The translations under genes and the position numbers were made by a program. From an uncultured Candidatus Poseidoniales archaeon (GTDB lineage: Archaea > Thermoplasmatota > Poseidoniia > Poseidoniales > Poseidoniaceae): a stretch of 41,107 nt of DNA. Each line of letters begins with the position of its first letter. The first letter of the stretch is position 1. A model generated the notes under the pieces. That model was not told where the DNA came from and did no database searches. It saw nothing but the letters and a program-made list of their open reading frames with translations. The DNA lies in NCBI GenBank assembly GCA_902625885.1, contig CACODE010000014.1, positions 1 through 41,107 of the forward strand, read 5' to 3'. Shown here piece by piece: positions 38,407 to 41,107 of this stretch.

Positions 38407-41107
38407 TCAAGTTCGGCGGGTTATAATCGCCGCAATAAGCAAGACAACGAGAACGCCACCGACGACCTGTGCAACCATCACTTCCGAGAGACCAAACACG
38501 CCCTCTGGAGGTGTACCTGATACGGCGAATTCGATGTTCTGTCGATCGAGAACACCGGTTTCTGTCGGTTCGGCCGAGACCGTGAACTTGTAGACATCGT
38601 CCATCTCTGCACCATAAGGCGCTCGCACGGTGACGTTCACGTACAGCGTTTCTCCCTCGTCAACCATGCACAAAATTTCGCTGTTCTTCAATTCACAATC
38701 AGTGTTATCGCTGTCCAGGACAACCGACCAACCCCGTAGGTTTTCGGAACTGAACACGCGAATTTCAGCGCGTATGTTGCCGGTGTTGACAATGCTGATT
38801 TCCTCGGTGACCGCAGGTTGGCCGTAAACAATGTCCATCTCCTGACGCTGTCCTGCTTCAACAAACGCCAATTCGTAGATGGTGCTGACCTCCAACGAGA
38901 CGGACACCAGGCCGGACCGGTCTGCAGCGTTCTTTTCGCTCGTGGCAAGAATTTCCAAGAGTCCACCTTGCCCTGTCTGGGCACTTGGGTTGACGCTGAT
39001 GGTCAGTTCGAGGTAAATTTCGTACTCCCTGGCTTCGTAGATATTCAACAAACCGTTCTTGCTGATGTGGATGTTGGCAAGTTCTTCATCCGCAAACACG
39101 TAGGGTTCATCCGTCGTTTCGTTGAAGTAAAAACCGCTGGATGCGTTCCAGAGGCCGTAGCCTTTTGGAACCAAGAGTTGGTCGGTGACAGGATTGCCGT
39201 TGACGCGAAGCGTACGGGTGGCGATGCCCTCGAGCCCCCCAATCGTGAAGAGGGCGGTGTCGTCGTTGCGGTCGCCCGTGTTTCGCAGCCACATGCCGAT
39301 CGTTTGTTGACCGTTTGGCGGCAGTACGACAGAGGTGGTGGTGGCCGTGTCTCCATCATCAAGGCGGAGGTCCATCGAGAAGTTCAGGTCCGAAAGCCGG
39401 GCGGTGAACACGGCTTGACGTTGGTTGTCAGGAATACCGTCGCCGTCCCTGTCCTGCCCGTTGGGGTCGTCCTTGTTGCGAATCCGCACGGTCAGCCTCG
39501 TGTAGTCGGCCTCTTCTTCGCCGTCAACGCTGACCACGAGGTACACGGTGGTGGTGGATTGCGGGTCGACATCGGTCTCCGTGAACGGGGTGCCGTCTTC
39601 GGTTTCAAAAGACGAATCCCATCGCGGGCTTGCGGACTGTGAAACGACGGAGAGGCCGATGGTGTCGCGGACGTTGCCCTCGTTGATGAGGTCAATTGGG
39701 AATCGGACCTCCGTTCCGGAACGACCGGTTTGGTCGATGGCGGGCGTGTCGACTTCCACTTTGTGAACGGCGGCCACGGTCACCTTGAGCGAGACGGTGT
39801 CGTAGGCGGTGCCCCCTGATGACGGAAGAACGCTGAACACCAACTCGATTTCTTCGGTGGCGAGAGCGTCGGTAGGCACCCGCACGGTGACGCCAACCTG
39901 CGCAGATTTCTCGTTGCCATGGCGAGAACCCACAGAGACCGAAGAGGCATCCAGCTGCACCGCCCATCCGGTCGGAGCAATGGACGAAGCCACGCGAAGG
40001 TTGTCTTGGCCGTTGCCTTGGTTGGTGACGGTGATGGTGGTCGATTTGTTGGTGCCCGGCTCGATGTTGGAAAGAACGCTGGTCGCCAGCGATATGCTTG
40101 CGGCTCGCGACTGCCCAACGGTGATGCGGAGGTCCACCTGGCACTTGATGGGCCCGGTGTTGCCGTCTTTGCCAACAATCCTTACCACGGTTTCAGAGCC
40201 GGCATCAACCGAATCGTCCGGAGAGACCACAAAGTCAAACGCACGCTCACCGTTGCCGTTGTCGTAGGGCAGAAGACCGGAAGACGTTCCTTCAACCTGC
40301 ACCCAAGATGACTTGCTTCCAACAGGCGAGGCGAACACGGTCCAATCCGCATTGCCGTCGTTGGCATAGGTCGCCGTAACCTTGGTTTCATCGTCGGGGT
40401 TGACGCTGACCGCAGTCTTGCTGAGTGAGACGGTGCACTTCCTTAATTCCGGGACGACCAGTTCGAAGTCCTCGGTGTCTTTGGCTTCCTGTGCGGGGTC
40501 GTTGGCCACCGTTCCAGTGACTTCCCAGCAATAGGTGTCGGCCGTGGCACCTTCAGGAATCTCGACGGTGGCCGTAACCGTTTCGGATTCTTCTTGGTCA
40601 ACGTTAACGGACGTTTCGCTCAGGGTCACGGTGAAAGCTGATGTCGAGCCGCAGCCCGGTCCCGTGCCTTCGCTTACGGCGAGGTTAACCGTCGCATTCG
40701 TTTGGCCCGTGTTTTCAACCTCAATCCTGTAGTCGAGCTCTTCCTCACCGTTCCAGTTCTGGCTTCGCTCGCTTTCGCTGATGATGAGGTCCACGCCAAA
40801 CAGTGCACTCCCGCTGCCGTCGTCTGCCGACGTCGTGACGGTGACGGATTCCTGGGCCGGTGCACCCGCCACGTCCGGGGGCGTGGCCTGTTCGTTGGCC
40901 GTGACCGTGACGGTCGTGTCGCACTCACCTTCGGCCGTTTGGGTCAGCGTGATGTTCATGGTCGCTTCTTCGTAGGAGCCGGCGTCGATCGGTCCGGGAA
41001 TCTGGGTGATGCTTGAGGTGTAAGCGTTGCACTCCTGCGTGGCCTCTTCGGAAGTGGCGAGCGAGACGGTGACGGGGTTGGAGCCGGTGTTGCGCACCCT
41101 GATGGTG
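38407..41107 (-). CDS. CARDB-repeat surface protein with C-terminal membrane anchor, N-terminus off window
   Basis: The frame is open to the right edge (in-frame codons read through TIRVRNTGSNPV), so the gene starts beyond the window; the GTG at 41097 is not the real start. About 900 residues are visible: repeated CARDB-like beta-sandwich units (EELDYRIEVENTGQTNATV, ITVTNQGNGQDNLRVASSI, EEISIVNTGNIRAEIRVF). One calcium-type motif is DRDGDGIPDNQ (thrombospondin-3/dockerin style). The terminal helix VMVAQVVGGVLVVLLIAAII, followed by TRRT, anchors it with a short cytoplasmic end. Like the two other large surface proteins in this window, it probably belongs to the cell envelope. Its stop is 160 nt upstream of nuoA on the same strand. 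Confidence 0.85.
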   Translation of the reverse strand, partial: TIRVRNTGSNPVTVSLATSEEATQECNAYTSSITQIPGPIDAGSYEEATMNITLTQTAEGECDTTVTVTANEQATPPDVAGAPAQESVTVTTSADDGSGSALFGVDLIISESERSQNWNGEEELDYRIEVENTGQTNATVNLAVSEGTGPGCGSTSAFTVTLSETSVNVDQEESETVTATVEIPEGATADTYCWEVTGTVANDPAQEAKDTEDFELVVPELRKCTVSLSKTAVSVNPDDETKVTATYANDGNADWTVFASPVGSKSSWVQVEGTSSGLLPYDNGNGERAFDFVVSPDDSVDAGSETVVRIVGKDGNTGPIKCQVDLRITVGQSRAASISLATSVLSNIEPGTNKSTTITVTNQGNGQDNLRVASSIAPTGWAVQLDASSVSVGSRHGNEKSAQVGVTVRVPTDALATEEIELVFSVLPSSGGTAYDTVSLKVTVAAVHKVEVDTPAIDQTGRSGTEVRFPIDLINEGNVRDTIGLSVVSQSASPRWDSSFETEDGTPFTETDVDPQSTTTVYLVVSVDGEEEADYTRLTVRIRNKDDPNGQDRDGDGIPDNQRQAVFTARLSDLNFSMDLRLDDGDTATTTSVVLPPNGQQTIGMWLRNTGDRNDDTALFTIGGLEGIATRTLRVNGNPVTDQLLVPKGYGLWNASSGFYFNETTDEPYVFADEELANIHISKNGLLNIYEAREYEIYLELTISVNPSAQTGQGGLLEILATSEKNAADRSGLVSVSLEVSTIYELAFVEAGQRQEMDIVYGQPAVTEEISIVNTGNIRAEIRVFSSENLRGWSVVLDSDNTDCELKNSEILCMVDEGETLYVNVTVRAPYGAEMDDVYKFTVSAEPTETGVLDRQNIEFAVSGTPPEGVFGLSEVMVAQVVGGVLVVLLIAAIITRRT

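Overview
The window reads as the chromosome of a planktonic marine euryarchaeon, most likely Marine Group II (Candidatus Poseidoniales) or a close relative. This is an inference from gene content: archaeal translation and ribosome-assembly genes (aIF1A, RIO1 kinase, a two-KH Dim2-like protein, archaeal/eukaryal-type uS2), archaeal lipoproteins and CARDB-type surface proteins, leaderless TATA promoters, and a respiratory complex I operon without the NADH-oxidising subunits. Coding is dense, with ATGA overlaps. I saw no tRNA, rRNA, IS element or CRISPR array, and no gap longer than about 200 bp.

Layout. (1) 1-2777: haem/corrinoid genes. A hemE fragment on the + strand abuts, in inverted orientation, a hemC gene whose 3' end runs in frame into the start of a hemD domain; hemA lies upstream of hemC. 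The join near position 325 looks like an inversion breakpoint or amplification/assembly chimera. (2) 2972-7629: a SAP/zinc-ribbon membrane protein, a thioredoxin-fold lipoprotein, GDP-mannose 4,6-dehydratase with a GST-like partner, and a glycosyltransferase. (3) 7677-9090: a tightly coupled three-gene operon encoding an E1/ThiF-like protein, a JAMM/JAB metalloprotease and a small unknown protein, behind a leaderless TATA promoter. (4) 9091-12412: a hydroxyacyl-CoA dehydrogenase/enoyl-CoA hydratase fusion and a second glycosyltransferase. (5) 12508-15946: three winged-helix regulators and a tRNA-dihydrouridine synthase. (6) 15950-24168: ribosomal protein uS2, a Cas4-like nuclease carrying transmembrane segments, a lipoprotein, two large secreted proteins and the KH protein. 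(7) 24169-25886: RIO1 and aIF1A, the latter with a long acidic DDLF-repeat tail. (8) 25966-38247: a complete nuoABCDHIJ1J2KLMN operon on the minus strand. (9) 38407 to the right edge: a surface protein cut by the window.

The most unusual features are within otherwise ordinary genes. NuoL carries a His/Asp-rich insertion with two canonical EF-hand calcium loops. NuoH and NuoI also have insertions. aIF1A has a repeated acidic tail resembling the eukaryotic eIF1A C-terminus. A Cas4-type iron-sulfur nuclease is interrupted by membrane helices. The E1-JAMM-small-protein operon is a candidate for an uncharacterised ubiquitin-like or sulfur-carrier processing system. All functional statements rest on motif recognition by eye; no database search was run.
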